Source: an uncultured Acetatifactor sp. (GTDB taxonomy: Bacteria > Bacillota > Clostridia > Lachnospirales > Lachnospiraceae). Taken from it: 64,000 nucleotides of DNA. The first letter of the stretch is position 1. The number at the start of each line of letters is the position of its first letter. A program made the translations under genes and the position numbers. The notes under the pieces are model-generated. The model had not been told where the DNA came from, made no database searches, and was given only the letters and a program-made list of their open reading frames with translations. Shown here piece after piece: positions 18,416 through 26,380 of this stretch. The stretch lies in contig CAKRYI010000002.1 in the NCBI GenBank assembly GCA_934426825.1, positions 62,001-126,000 on the forward strand. Direction: 5' to 3'.

Positions 18416-20602
18416 CTACGGTGTCGCAGCATCTGCATCTGTTATCAATTTCTGTAGAAACACATCTTCTGGCGACCCCTGTGGATAAATGCCCATATTG
18501 AGCATTTGCTTTGCCAAAGAATATATATTTCTGGCAAGTGCCGGTCCATATATAATGGTTTGCACACCATCCTTTTCCAGTACAATATAACCTCGAAAAG
18601 CAAATTTTGTTTTATACTGGTCAGCCGGAACTCCTACTAATACTGATGTATACCGGTATCTTCCATCCACCGTCTCAAATATTATATCTTCCAACACCCC
18701 GGATTCATTCACCCCGTAGGACATTCCGCTCAATACTTTCGTTCCGCCCTTTATCATGGGATATTTGTCCCGGTTGGCATTGTTCATAACCAGCGTTCCA
18801 TACTCTTTGAGCTTATAACCGTTCACACCCTCGGAAATCAGTTTTGCGCGGGTGTCGGTCTGGATTCCCGTCTTGAAACGGATTCCGGATTTGCCGGTAA
18901 TTCGTATGGAAAAACCATGGTAGGTCAGCAAATCCTGTAACTCCGGCTGCGGGGTTGCTGCATACGCATTGTTCTGATAATCCAGCGTCCACACATACAT
19001 GCCGGTGGGTACACCGGTTTCACTATAGCGGTACACCACTGCGCTCTTTGCCGCAGATGTTCCGGCGTTGACAATCAATCTGCCGTTTCGCGCCGCTCCG
19101 GTATAAGGAATACCGTCTAAATATATCGTGGTGTCATAGCCGCTTGGTATCTGCAAAACCACGTTATTGGATGATGTAGGCATGGGGCATGGCGTTTCCG
19201 GCATATTCTGATACACCGGAATCTTGAACACGAACGCACTGTTCAATGCACCCGCATTATTGTAAAGCCGCAGAATACTCTTTGCCTCCGTGGTAGGCGC
19301 GGAAATGTTCTGCATATATTGATGACCGTACAAACCGTAAGGACTCTTGGAATTTACATTGAATTTCTGTAAATACAAGGTGTCCTGACCCTTTCGGATA
19401 TAATTCGCCGTGATAATATCCGCACCGCCCAAAATGGAGAAATAAGCGTCTCTCCAAGGGGGATTGGCGTTTTTGGCGTAAGTCAGTCCGCTTTCTATAA
19501 CTTCCTTGTCCGACTTGCCGGTGGCTCCCACATTGAAATAGTTATAATAGCCTTCATATCCGGGGTAGGTTCCGGAAATCAGCGAAGATTTGCCGTCGCC
19601 CTGTTCCTGATAGATTCGCGCCGCCAGATGGAAGGGGCTCACCTGTCTTTTATCTTCCTTCGCTATCGCCCAGATAATATCACAGTAGGACATAACCGTT
19701 CCGGGTGCCGGGGAATCTCCCGCCATAAAGGTGCTCTGTAAAAACTGGTTCAGTGCTTCCTTTGTATGGTAGCTTGCATTGTAGGTCAGCTGCTCAAACT
19801 GGAAAATTGCCTCCTCCGTCAAATGGTTTCTGGGGTCCATGTACAATTTCAAAATATCTTCCGACGCATAGTACCAGCTTCCGCTGTCGTATACACCTTC
19901 CTTTGTATAGGCGGGAAAAGATTTATAGACCAGACTTTTGCCTCCCAGCAATTCCTGTGAAATTACGGTATTCCAGTCCAGTCCCGTATTCATGGGAACG
20001 AACGTCCAGTTGGGATGTTTTGCCTTGAGTGCCTCCAACGCAGGGTGGTAGCTAGCCGGAAACTGCTCAATATCGGCATAAACGGTATTTCCCTCCGCAT
20101 CCAGAGTTGCTATGGCATTGGTGCCGGGATTCATGCCGTACATTTCCTCCCACGCCAGAAAACGCTCGTCGGAACACGCCAAGTATTCTCTTTGGATATA
20201 GCCGGAATATTCCCGCTCCCCGCTGTAGAAGCTGACATATTCCCAGACCTCATACGCATCATTTAACACCACGTCCTGTATGAGTACCGTCTGACCGCTG
20301 GGCACCGAAAGGAGGATTCCGCTGTCCGCGGACGCTTCCGTTCTGACCGCGTACTCGTCCGCAAGATATACCACGGCGAGAATGTCTCCCTCCGCAACAA
20401 CCTCCTGCAGTGCCGTCCTTGCTTCCTCCACATATGCCGCATCCTCCGGTTCCAGCGCATGTGCCTGCATAGGCACTGTCATGCCGCAGAGTGCCGTCAC
20501 CGCCATACAGAAAGCTATGGCAAGGCTGAGTTTTCCTCTGATGTTCCATTTTCGTTTTCTGATTCTGTTGATTATCTTGTCGTCTCTCTTACCTGTTCTC
20601 AT
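18416..20602 (-). CDS. Secreted SH3-domain N-acetylglucosaminidase (GH73-like)
   Basis: A 728-aa exported protein with a basic N-terminus and a signal helix (residues about 24-50, ending QAHALEP). A bacterial SH3-type domain follows (VRTEASADSGILLSVPSG). The central region about residues 185-440 resembles endo-beta-N-acetylglucosaminidases (GH73): WNTVISQELLGGKSLVYKSFP, SPFHLAARIYQEQGDG, and GYYNYFNVGATGKSDKEVI. The C-terminal 230 residues form an unrecognised beta-rich region (LQIPSGYDTTIYLDGIPYTG; ITGKSGIRFKTGIQ) that may bind wall glycan. It would cut peptidoglycan glycan strands. Its position inside a glycan locus suggests a role in wall remodelling for polymer attachment; that is inference. 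A candidate promoter lies just upstream. Confidence 0.83.
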   Translation of the reverse strand: MRTGKRDDKIINRIRKRKWNIRGKLSLAIAFCMAVTALCGMTVPMQAHALEPEDAAYVEEARTALQEVVAEGDILAVVYLADEYAVRTEASADSGILLSVPSGQTVLIQDVVLNDAYEVWEYVSFYSGEREYSGYIQREYLACSDERFLAWEEMYGMNPGTNAIATLDAEGNTVYADIEQFPASYHPALEALKAKHPNWTFVPMNTGLDWNTVISQELLGGKSLVYKSFPAYTKEGVYDSGSWYYASEDILKLYMDPRNHLTEEAIFQFEQLTYNASYHTKEALNQFLQSTFMAGDSPAPGTVMSYCDIIWAIAKEDKRQVSPFHLAARIYQEQGDGKSSLISGTYPGYEGYYNYFNVGATGKSDKEVIESGLTYAKNANPPWRDAYFSILGGADIITANYIRKGQDTLYLQKFNVNSKSPYGLYGHQYMQNISAPTTEAKSILRLYNNAGALNSAFVFKIPVYQNMPETPCPMPTSSNNVVLQIPSGYDTTIYLDGIPYTGAARNGRLIVNAGTSAAKSAVVYRYSETGVPTGMYVWTLDYQNNAYAATPQPELQDLLTYHGFSIRITGKSGIRFKTGIQTDTRAKLISEGVNGYKLKEYGTLVMNNANRDKYPMIKGGTKVLSGMSYGVNESGVLEDIIFETVDGRYRYTSVLVGVPADQYKTKFAFRGYIVLEKDGVQTIIYGPALARNIYSLAKQMLNMGIYPQGSPEDVFLQKLITDADAATP

Positions 20603-20647
20603 TCTGTTCTTTCCATTTCAGCAACTTTTTTGCCTTGTCGCAGTTCT

Positions 20648-20676
20648 ATCATACCTTGTCTGCGCCGTTACCGCAA
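20648..20676 (-). promoter_or_regulatory. Candidate promoter for the glucosaminidase gene
   Basis: TTGCGG (20671-20676) and TATGAT (20648-20653) on the minus strand are separated by 17 bases and lie about 45-75 bases before the glucosaminidase start, in the 100-base gap after the GT2 gene. The -10 matches five of six consensus positions, the -35 only three. Confidence 0.4.
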
Positions 20677-20725
20677 TGCTTTCCAGTAACTGGCACGAAA
20701 CCGGTTTTCTCCGCCACTACTTTGC

Positions 20726-21712
20726 TTACTTCCCTTTCAGCTTTGCATGTACCACCCGCACGGTCTTTGGCGCAATGGCAAAGAGCGTGTGATACACCTT
20801 ATTTTTCGGTGTCAGCAGAGAATTTCTCATAGCACGCCCCCAGTGCCCCCTGAGCCATTTCACGATGGCACGATACTGCTCATTCGTTCCGGTCATCCGG
20901 GAAATGGGAATGTGAAGCAGATACTCCAGCCGCTGGAATACCCCAAAACGCAGGGCAGTTTCTGTAAGCTGCGGATAATCCTTTTCCACAATCTCTGCCA
21001 CCACATCCGCATTATCCACGCAGTCGGCAAACACCCTTGAAAAATTCTCCTTCTCCGCTTTACGGGAATTGCTGCCGATGCGGTAAAAGACATGGTAGCT
21101 CTGCTCCGGCAGAGAAACAATGCTCCCCATCTTTGGCAGCATATGAATCAGCAGATAAAAATCTTCGTTGAGTTTTCCCTCCGGGAATCCCTGCTCTGCA
21201 AATAAATCCCGGTGCAGGAGTTTTGTACAGAAAGAGCAGTCTCCCCGGTGCATCAACAGTTCCCGTAAAAAATCCTCGCTCTGGATACAGACCGTCTCCT
21301 TTGGAGGTTCGCAGATGTTAGGAAGCGGCTTCCCCTGTTCGTCAATTTCGTCCCTTCCCACCTGTGCCGCTTTCACGCCGTAGGTTTGAATTGCCTCATA
21401 CAAATTTCCGTACATGGTGGGAGAAATATAATCATCGCTGTCCACAAACCCGAAATACTCACCCTTTGCCTGTGCAATGGCAAGATTGCGGGCAGAGGAG
21501 GAACCCCCGTTTTCTTTATGAAAAACCCGGATGCGCTCATCCTCCAACGCCAAATCATCGCACAGCTTTCCGGTGCCGTCCGTGGAACCGTCATCCACCA
21601 GAAGAATTTCCAGATTCCGGTAGGTCTGTGCCATGATGGAGTGAACACACCGCGGCAGATATTTTTCAATATTGTATACCGGTACAATGATACTTAACAG
21701 TGCCTCGTTCAT
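20726..21712 (-). CDS. GT2 glycosyltransferase
   Basis: A 328-aa GT2 enzyme. The GT-A domain shows LLSIIVPVYNIEKYLPRC, LLVDDGSTDGTGKLCD, ENGGSSSARN and FVDSDDYISPTMY, followed by a helical C-terminal part that resembles the EpsJ/CpsI-type enzymes of Gram-positive exopolysaccharide loci. The frame extends six codons upstream, but the ATG at 21710-21712 overlaps the TGA of the preceding GT4 gene as ATGA, the classical coupled arrangement, and has an AAGGAA site. It ends the right-hand glycan gene run; about 120 bases separate it from the glucosaminidase gene. The transferred sugar is unknown. Confidence 0.9.
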   Translation of the reverse strand: MNEALLSIIVPVYNIEKYLPRCVHSIMAQTYRNLEILLVDDGSTDGTGKLCDDLALEDERIRVFHKENGGSSSARNLAIAQAKGEYFGFVDSDDYISPTMYGNLYEAIQTYGVKAAQVGRDEIDEQGKPLPNICEPPKETVCIQSEDFLRELLMHRGDCSFCTKLLHRDLFAEQGFPEGKLNEDFYLLIHMLPKMGSIVSLPEQSYHVFYRIGSNSRKAEKENFSRVFADCVDNADVVAEIVEKDYPQLTETALRFGVFQRLEYLLHIPISRMTGTNEQYRAIVKWLRGHWGRAMRNSLLTPKNKVYHTLFAIAPKTVRVVHAKLKGK

Positions 21713-22923
21713 CTCGTCAGTTCCTTCCACATTTTCCTCTCAGAAATCACCGGTGCAGGTGCGCAGGGATAAAGGCTGCGCATATCACGCGCCGGCTGTA
21801 CCCTCTTATTTTTAAGCACTACAGTTTCTATTAAATCCATCAGCCGTTTTGCGGCATTCTCCGCATTCCAGACCTCTGTCACCGTCTGATAAGCACGTCT
21901 GCCTGTCTGACGGCACAATTCGGGACTACGAACCAGCTTTTCCACTGTCTCAAAAAGCATTGCTACGTCACCGTCCCGGTACAAAAAGCCGTTTTCGCCC
22001 TGTTTTACCAGATAGGGGGAGGCGCCTATCATATGATTCGTCACCAGCGCACACCCGCTGTTCATCGCCTCGTTCGCCACAGCGCCCCAGCCTTCCTGTC
22101 TGTCGCTGGTCTGGAGCATAATGTCCGCCTTCTCCATCCGGCTGCGTACTTCGTCCGGCGTCTGGTATCCAACTAATGTAACGACATTTTCCAGCTTAAG
22201 TTCTTTAAAAAGAGCAGAAACTTCCTCTTCCATTGCTCCGCCGCCCACTATATCCATATGAAATGCCAGTCCCTTGTCCCGCAGATAAGCGGCAGTGCGG
22301 AGGGGCAGCTCAGGGTGTTTCCAGTCGATAAAACGCGCAGCCCATAACAAATACGGTACTTTTTTCACTATTATATCGTCTTCCACCGGGAAGCCCTTGC
22401 TTTCCAATAAGTTATCCACATCATACCGCACGGTTCTGGGGAAATATCCCCAGCAGAACATTTTTCCCGGATATGCCCTGACAATATGAAAATCCGATGG
22501 CACATAGGCGCCCGCGCAGAGCAGATAGACCGGGGCATTGCGATACCGGGTATGGTCGTGATACTTTTTCATTAAACCTCTCGGTGACACCGCCTTCCAC
22601 TGTCCGGTTTTATAAAGACGCTCGCTGATTCGTACCACGGGTTTGCCCGCCGCAAGTCTCTCCTCTATGTAACTCTCGTCATCACAGCCGCCGAACAGAA
22701 CCACATCGCTGTCCTGAATCAGCTTTTTACAGAATGCCTCTTCCTCGTAATAGAGGTGCACATATTCTTTGTCATTTTCCTTCTGCCATCCCATGCGGAC
22801 ACGCTCCTCCTCCATGGGCTGGGTCTGGATAAAGGCAAAGCTGTTTCCTGTCTCCCGGCACATTGCCTCACAAAAAGGAATCTGGTGATGATTGATGTAA
22901 TTCGATACGAAAACAATCTGCAT
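21709..22923 (-). CDS. GT4 glycosyltransferase
   Basis: A GT-B fold glycosyltransferase of about 404 aa. The N-terminus MQIVFVSNYINHHQIPFCEAM is typical of a GT4 subgroup. The donor domain has LLWAARFIDWKHPELPLR, IVGGGAMEEEV, and QTSDRQEGWGAVANEAMNSGCALVT with the E-x7-E pair. The frame extends to a GTG at 22941, which would add six residues; I chose the ATG at 22921-22923, preceded by GGAGG and AGGA. The downstream GT2 start overlaps its stop (ATGA), and its own start lies just beyond the stop of the preceding GT4. The three genes appear translationally coupled. Substrate unknown. Confidence 0.88.
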   Translation of the reverse strand: MQIVFVSNYINHHQIPFCEAMCRETGNSFAFIQTQPMEEERVRMGWQKENDKEYVHLYYEEEAFCKKLIQDSDVVLFGGCDDESYIEERLAAGKPVVRISERLYKTGQWKAVSPRGLMKKYHDHTRYRNAPVYLLCAGAYVPSDFHIVRAYPGKMFCWGYFPRTVRYDVDNLLESKGFPVEDDIIVKKVPYLLWAARFIDWKHPELPLRTAAYLRDKGLAFHMDIVGGGAMEEEVSALFKELKLENVVTLVGYQTPDEVRSRMEKADIMLQTSDRQEGWGAVANEAMNSGCALVTNHMIGASPYLVKQGENGFLYRDGDVAMLFETVEKLVRSPELCRQTGRRAYQTVTEVWNAENAAKRLMDLIETVVLKNKRVQPARDMRSLYPCAPAPVISERKMWKELTR

Positions 22924-22940
22924 AAAGTCCTGTGCCTCCA

Positions 22941-24335
22941 CTACCGCAACGTCACTGTTGCATAAATTTCCATCATTTTCCGGTAATTATCCTCTCTGCT
23001 ATGGGTCTTTTTTGCATGGAATCTTGCATTTTTGCAAAATTCACGAGTCTGTTCCGGATTGTCCCATATTTCCGTTACCGCTTTGCAGAGATTCTCCACA
23101 TTCCTGTCAAGTTCCGCATTTTCTGCACCTTTTTCATGAGATGGATTCTTCTCTTCATCCGAATACCGTGCGTTATTCCCGGTGTCTTTGTTTGAATTAC
23201 AGTCGTTATTATATCCTTTATAGAGGATACCGTCCTCCCCACCGGTAAACAAACTGGAAATACCTCCCACATCCGCCGCCACACAGGGCATTCCGAGTAT
23301 CATTGCCTCTCCCAAAGAGTTGGGTGAATTCTCGTTTGATGAGCAGCATACAAAGAGACTGCTGCGCAGGTACTGTGCTTTCATCTCCAGCACGGAAAGC
23401 CTTCCGGTAAAATGAACACAATCCTCCAGGTTATTCTCCCGGATAATGCCCAGCAGATATTTTCCGTAGGCGGAAATTTTTATTTTTTCCAAAATGGTTC
23501 TGTGTTTTACCACGCTGTTGCCCGCCACATAAATCTGTAAGTCCGGGTACTTTTCCCGCAGCCTGTCTGCCGCAAGGAGCATATAATGTAAGCCCTTTAA
23601 CGGGTAATCCCCCTGACTGACAAAGATAGAATGGGGCTCGCACATCTCCTCCTTCCACCTTGCCTCATAAAAACAGGGGCGGAGCGTCTCGTTCATGAGA
23701 AAATAATGGACATTGGGATTTTGTTCCATCACATAGTTCCGGTCAAAATCAGTGCGCCCGGTCACATTCACTGCGCAGCGCAGAATCTCCTTTTCCCGCT
23801 GGCCGCGGAGCATAAATTTCTGCTGCTGTTCCCGCATGCTGTCCCGTTTCAGAATATCCCGGAATGTTCTGCTCTGCTGCACGCTCTCCGGCAGATTCGC
23901 CATATATGCCTCCGCAATGACGCCGCAGACGCCCTGAATTCCCACCAGTACCCGCTTGGGGTTGGGTGCGCTCCGTACCACCGCCAGCGTGTGAGCATAC
24001 TCCGTACCGAAACAGTGCACCACATCTGCCTGTACACGGTTCACAATACTGCCCAGCCGTTCCTCCAGCTTTGCATCGTAATGTTCCGCATGGTTCACAT
24101 CCTCATAAAATCCATAGCAGTGCAGCGTTCCCGCCCTTGTGACAATCTCCTCCGCATAACCGTCCATCTCTTTCTCCACCGGAAATGCCACATGCAGATC
24201 TATACGGTTTTCTTTCTGTCTGAGCAAAATCACACTGCACAAGCCGGAGAGCCAGCCCTCTTTATTGCTCGTCTCCCTGCCTAAATGCTCTGCAATCACC
24301 GGCAGCATGATATTACACACCCATAACACTCTCAT
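22941..24335 (-). CDS. GT4 glycosyltransferase whose start lies in a 77-bp repeat
   Basis: A 464-aa GT4 enzyme. It begins MRVLWVCNIMLPVIAEHLG and carries LYKGYNNDCN, VQADVVHCFGTEYAHTL and, in the donor domain, FVSQGDYPLKGLHYMLLAADRL, FTGRLSVLEMKAQYLRSSLFVC and SNENSPNSLGEAMILGMPCVAADVGG with E-x7-E spacing in a variant form. An acidic, Asn-rich insertion (about residues 395-425) precedes the C-terminal helix. The frame is open upstream to 24386, but that extension is encoded by the repeat found also before the thioesterase gene. The ATG at 24333-24335 follows TGAGGA by about six bases. An AT-rich hairpin and the repeat separate it from the EpsG-like gene. Confidence 0.87.
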   Translation of the reverse strand: MRVLWVCNIMLPVIAEHLGRETSNKEGWLSGLCSVILLRQKENRIDLHVAFPVEKEMDGYAEEIVTRAGTLHCYGFYEDVNHAEHYDAKLEERLGSIVNRVQADVVHCFGTEYAHTLAVVRSAPNPKRVLVGIQGVCGVIAEAYMANLPESVQQSRTFRDILKRDSMREQQQKFMLRGQREKEILRCAVNVTGRTDFDRNYVMEQNPNVHYFLMNETLRPCFYEARWKEEMCEPHSIFVSQGDYPLKGLHYMLLAADRLREKYPDLQIYVAGNSVVKHRTILEKIKISAYGKYLLGIIRENNLEDCVHFTGRLSVLEMKAQYLRSSLFVCCSSNENSPNSLGEAMILGMPCVAADVGGISSLFTGGEDGILYKGYNNDCNSNKDTGNNARYSDEEKNPSHEKGAENAELDRNVENLCKAVTEIWDNPEQTREFCKNARFHAKKTHSREDNYRKMMEIYATVTLR

Positions 24336-24409
24336 TTTTTTCCTCATTTCTGCGCACGTTCTTTGCGCATAGCGAGTTTGTGTCAAGTGCGCGCAGACAC
24401 AAATCTCGT
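24333..24409 (-). repeat. 77-bp leader repeat, copy A
   Basis: Seventy-five of 77 bases match copy B at 63557-63633. Read on the minus strand it begins with a hairpin whose arms are CGAGATTTGTGTC and GACACAAACTCG (12 pairs, one bulge), continues with a second hairpin formed by two TGCGCA hexamers around a 7-base loop, then a TGAGGA ribosome site and the ATG of the GT4 gene. The two differences from copy B lie in the first loop and between the hairpins, so both stems are unchanged. Confidence 0.9.
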
Positions 24410-24410
24410 G

Positions 24411-24433
24411 ATTGAAAAATTTTATTTTTCAAT
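24411..24433 (-). terminator. AT-rich hairpin after the EpsG-like gene
   Basis: ATTGAAAAA and TTTTTCAAT form a perfect 9-bp stem with a 5-base loop, 22 bases after the EpsG-like stop and directly before the leader repeat. It has no separate T-tract, so it is at best a weak terminator or processing site. Confidence 0.4.
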
Positions 24434-24455
24434 CTTTATCTCCCATTCCTTTACA

Positions 24456-25589
24456 TCAGTTAAAAATCCAGTTCAGATAAGGAAGCAGTCTGACACTGAC
24501 ATCATACATTCCTCTTAACAACAGCACAAAATAGGCGCCAAACGCCCCGATTGCGCCAGCATAACACATGTTACGGAACCATCCCTTCGGCATATCCGCA
24601 AGCAGTCTTGGCAGCAGAAAAATCTGAGTAATAATCAGATAATAACCCACTCTGGAAACCTCCGGGATAAAGGAACCGCAGCAATAGACCAACATTCCCG
24701 CCAGATTCAGGAAAAAGTAAAACCGGTTCATTTTGTCTTCCCGCAAACTTCTGCGGTAGCAGATAACACACAAAATCAGCGTCCCCAGACATTTTGCAAT
24801 ATTGGCATAGGACAACTGCCCGTTATCAAATGCCGAATTGCGGTAAAACGGATAAAAGTAAAAAATAATTTCCCGGTAAAAGTTCTGACAGAAAATAAGG
24901 CTGAGGGCGAGTGCCCCTCCCACCGCATAGTGCCACTTTTTTAACCGGTGCTTCGCCAAAAACCATGCCGCCAGATACACCGGAATTGTCAGCAGAATGG
25001 ATTTGTGGAACATTGCGCCTGCCGCAATCCACAGCACAAATTTTCCATATTCCCCGCGCATGACATATTTCATGGAATACAGGGCAACCGCCAGCGCCAG
25101 ATAATAGCGCACGGAGTTCATGCTGTTAAAGTAATACCCCCCCGCCATCAGCAAAAACAAAGAAAAAGCATAGTCGGAAGCCTGATCGTGCAGTGCTTTC
25201 GCAAAAAACAGCACAGTAAGCAGGGAGAACAGTCCGAAAACCGGCAGATAATTGTCGTAGCCGAACAACATCTGCATCCATTTTACAATATAGTTAAATC
25301 CAAATTCGTAGGAAACATGGCGCTGCTGTGCAATGAGCTTGAAATTATCCCGGTAAACCCAGTAGTCATTGCCCACTGCAATGCGGCACGCCGACACGCC
25401 TGCCAGCAGGCAGAATACCGCTGTCTCCGCCACCAGATTCGACACCTGCTGCCGGTTGTAACCCGGCTGCTGTCCCACGGCTCTGCGCCCTGCAAGGTGC
25501 TGCCGCACATATTCCCTGTTTTTTACATACAATCCCAGTGCAACCGTAATTCCCAGCAGAATCACATACACCAATGCACTCTTCTCCAC
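24456..25589 (-). CDS. EpsG-family membrane protein, probable glycan polymerase
   Basis: A 377-aa polytopic membrane protein of the EpsG type with about nine to ten hydrophobic segments. The segment CRIAVGNDYWVYRDNFKLI is the family's N-terminal signature, and NSMNSVRYYLALAVALYSMKYVMRGEYGKFVLW with AAGAMFHKSILLTIPVYL is the conserved core. It likely polymerises the glycan made by the right-hand gene group. Translation probably begins at the GTG 25587-25589, seven bases after a perfect AGGAGG, right behind the stop of the GT2-like gene. It is distinct from the AT-rich EpsG-like gene at 6.8-7.9 kb. Confidence 0.85.
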   Translation of the reverse strand: MEKSALVYVILLGITVALGLYVKNREYVRQHLAGRRAVGQQPGYNRQQVSNLVAETAVFCLLAGVSACRIAVGNDYWVYRDNFKLIAQQRHVSYEFGFNYIVKWMQMLFGYDNYLPVFGLFSLLTVLFFAKALHDQASDYAFSLFLLMAGGYYFNSMNSVRYYLALAVALYSMKYVMRGEYGKFVLWIAAGAMFHKSILLTIPVYLAAWFLAKHRLKKWHYAVGGALALSLIFCQNFYREIIFYFYPFYRNSAFDNGQLSYANIAKCLGTLILCVICYRRSLREDKMNRFYFFLNLAGMLVYCCGSFIPEVSRVGYYLIITQIFLLPRLLADMPKGWFRNMCYAGAIGAFGAYFVLLLRGMYDVSVRLLPYLNWIFN

Positions 25590-25600
25590 ACCTGTTCCTC

Positions 25601-26380
25601 CTAGTGTCTGCCTTCCCGCATGCCCTCACGCATCCATTGATAAGCCTTGCTCACTTCGTTTTCCCGGCATAGTTTCCCTTTATGAACAAGCAAAAATCTT
25701 GCCGCCATCAAAGGCGCCGCCGCCCCGTACAGGGCGTGGTACAGCACCCCCCTGTCATGGAAAAATTTCTCGTCATATCCCTGAAACCAACTGGATTCTC
25801 CCGCCGTTTCCCGTCCGATTGTCACCGGCGCGGTATAGACCTTGTAACCCTTTTTCATAAATTCCTTCAAAAACAGGCTGTCCTCGCCGTTACTGTACTT
25901 TGCCCCGCCGCCAAAAAGCAGGGAAAACATCACCCCTGAAGCAAGCAGACTGTCTCTTTTCACGGCAAAGCTCACTGCGCCGTATCTTCCGCAGTTGTAC
26001 CAGTGCACCTTTTTACGCTCCGTGATATGGTAGGTGCGCCGCTCCTCCTCCACATCGATGTTAAAGAGAATCATATCCGCCTTGGGGTTTGCCTCAAATT
26101 CCCGGATAATTGCCTCCTCGTAACCGCTCTCGTACACAATATCCTCATCGGAAAAAAGGCAGATACCGCTATCTGCCCGCAAAATTGCCTCATTACGGCT
26201 TCTTCCGATTCCCCGCTCCGGGAAGGAATAGAAACGCACTTTATGCCCCTTATACTCCGTTTCCTCGCAGGAAAGTCTGTCGCACTGATTGATAATCACA
26301 GCGTCCGATTCCAGATTCATCTGCTTCACTATCTGTTCCATGGACTGATTCATGACCGAAGCCAGTACCTCTACCTTCAT
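25601..26380 (-). CDS. GT2-like glycosyltransferase
   Basis: A 259-aa GT-A type enzyme, shorter than usual GT2 enzymes and lacking the standard VDDGS motif near the start. Visible features are VIINQCDRL, PERGIGRSRNEAILRADSG, and the acidic ICLFSDEDIVYESGYEE, which takes the place of DSDD as the metal site, followed by SFAVKRDSLL and GGAKYSNGEDSLFLKEFMKKG with the ED(S/T) catalytic-base region. The start ATG overlaps the stop of the Wzz-like gene as ATGA. It probably adds a sugar to the right-hand glycan; specificity is unknown. Confidence 0.8.
   Translation of the reverse strand: MKVEVLASVMNQSMEQIVKQMNLESDAVIINQCDRLSCEETEYKGHKVRFYSFPERGIGRSRNEAILRADSGICLFSDEDIVYESGYEEAIIREFEANPKADMILFNIDVEEERRTYHITERKKVHWYNCGRYGAVSFAVKRDSLLASGVMFSLLFGGGAKYSNGEDSLFLKEFMKKGYKVYTAPVTIGRETAGESSWFQGYDEKFFHDRGVLYHALYGAAAPLMAARFLLVHKGKLCRENEVSKAYQWMREGMREGRH

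Noticed and set aside
24336..24386. N-terminal extension of the GT4 protein (TQTRYAQRTCAEMRKKM)
   Set aside because: The same residues appear before the unrelated thioesterase because both are translated from the 77-bp leader repeat; the internal ATG has the ribosome site and gives the family start.
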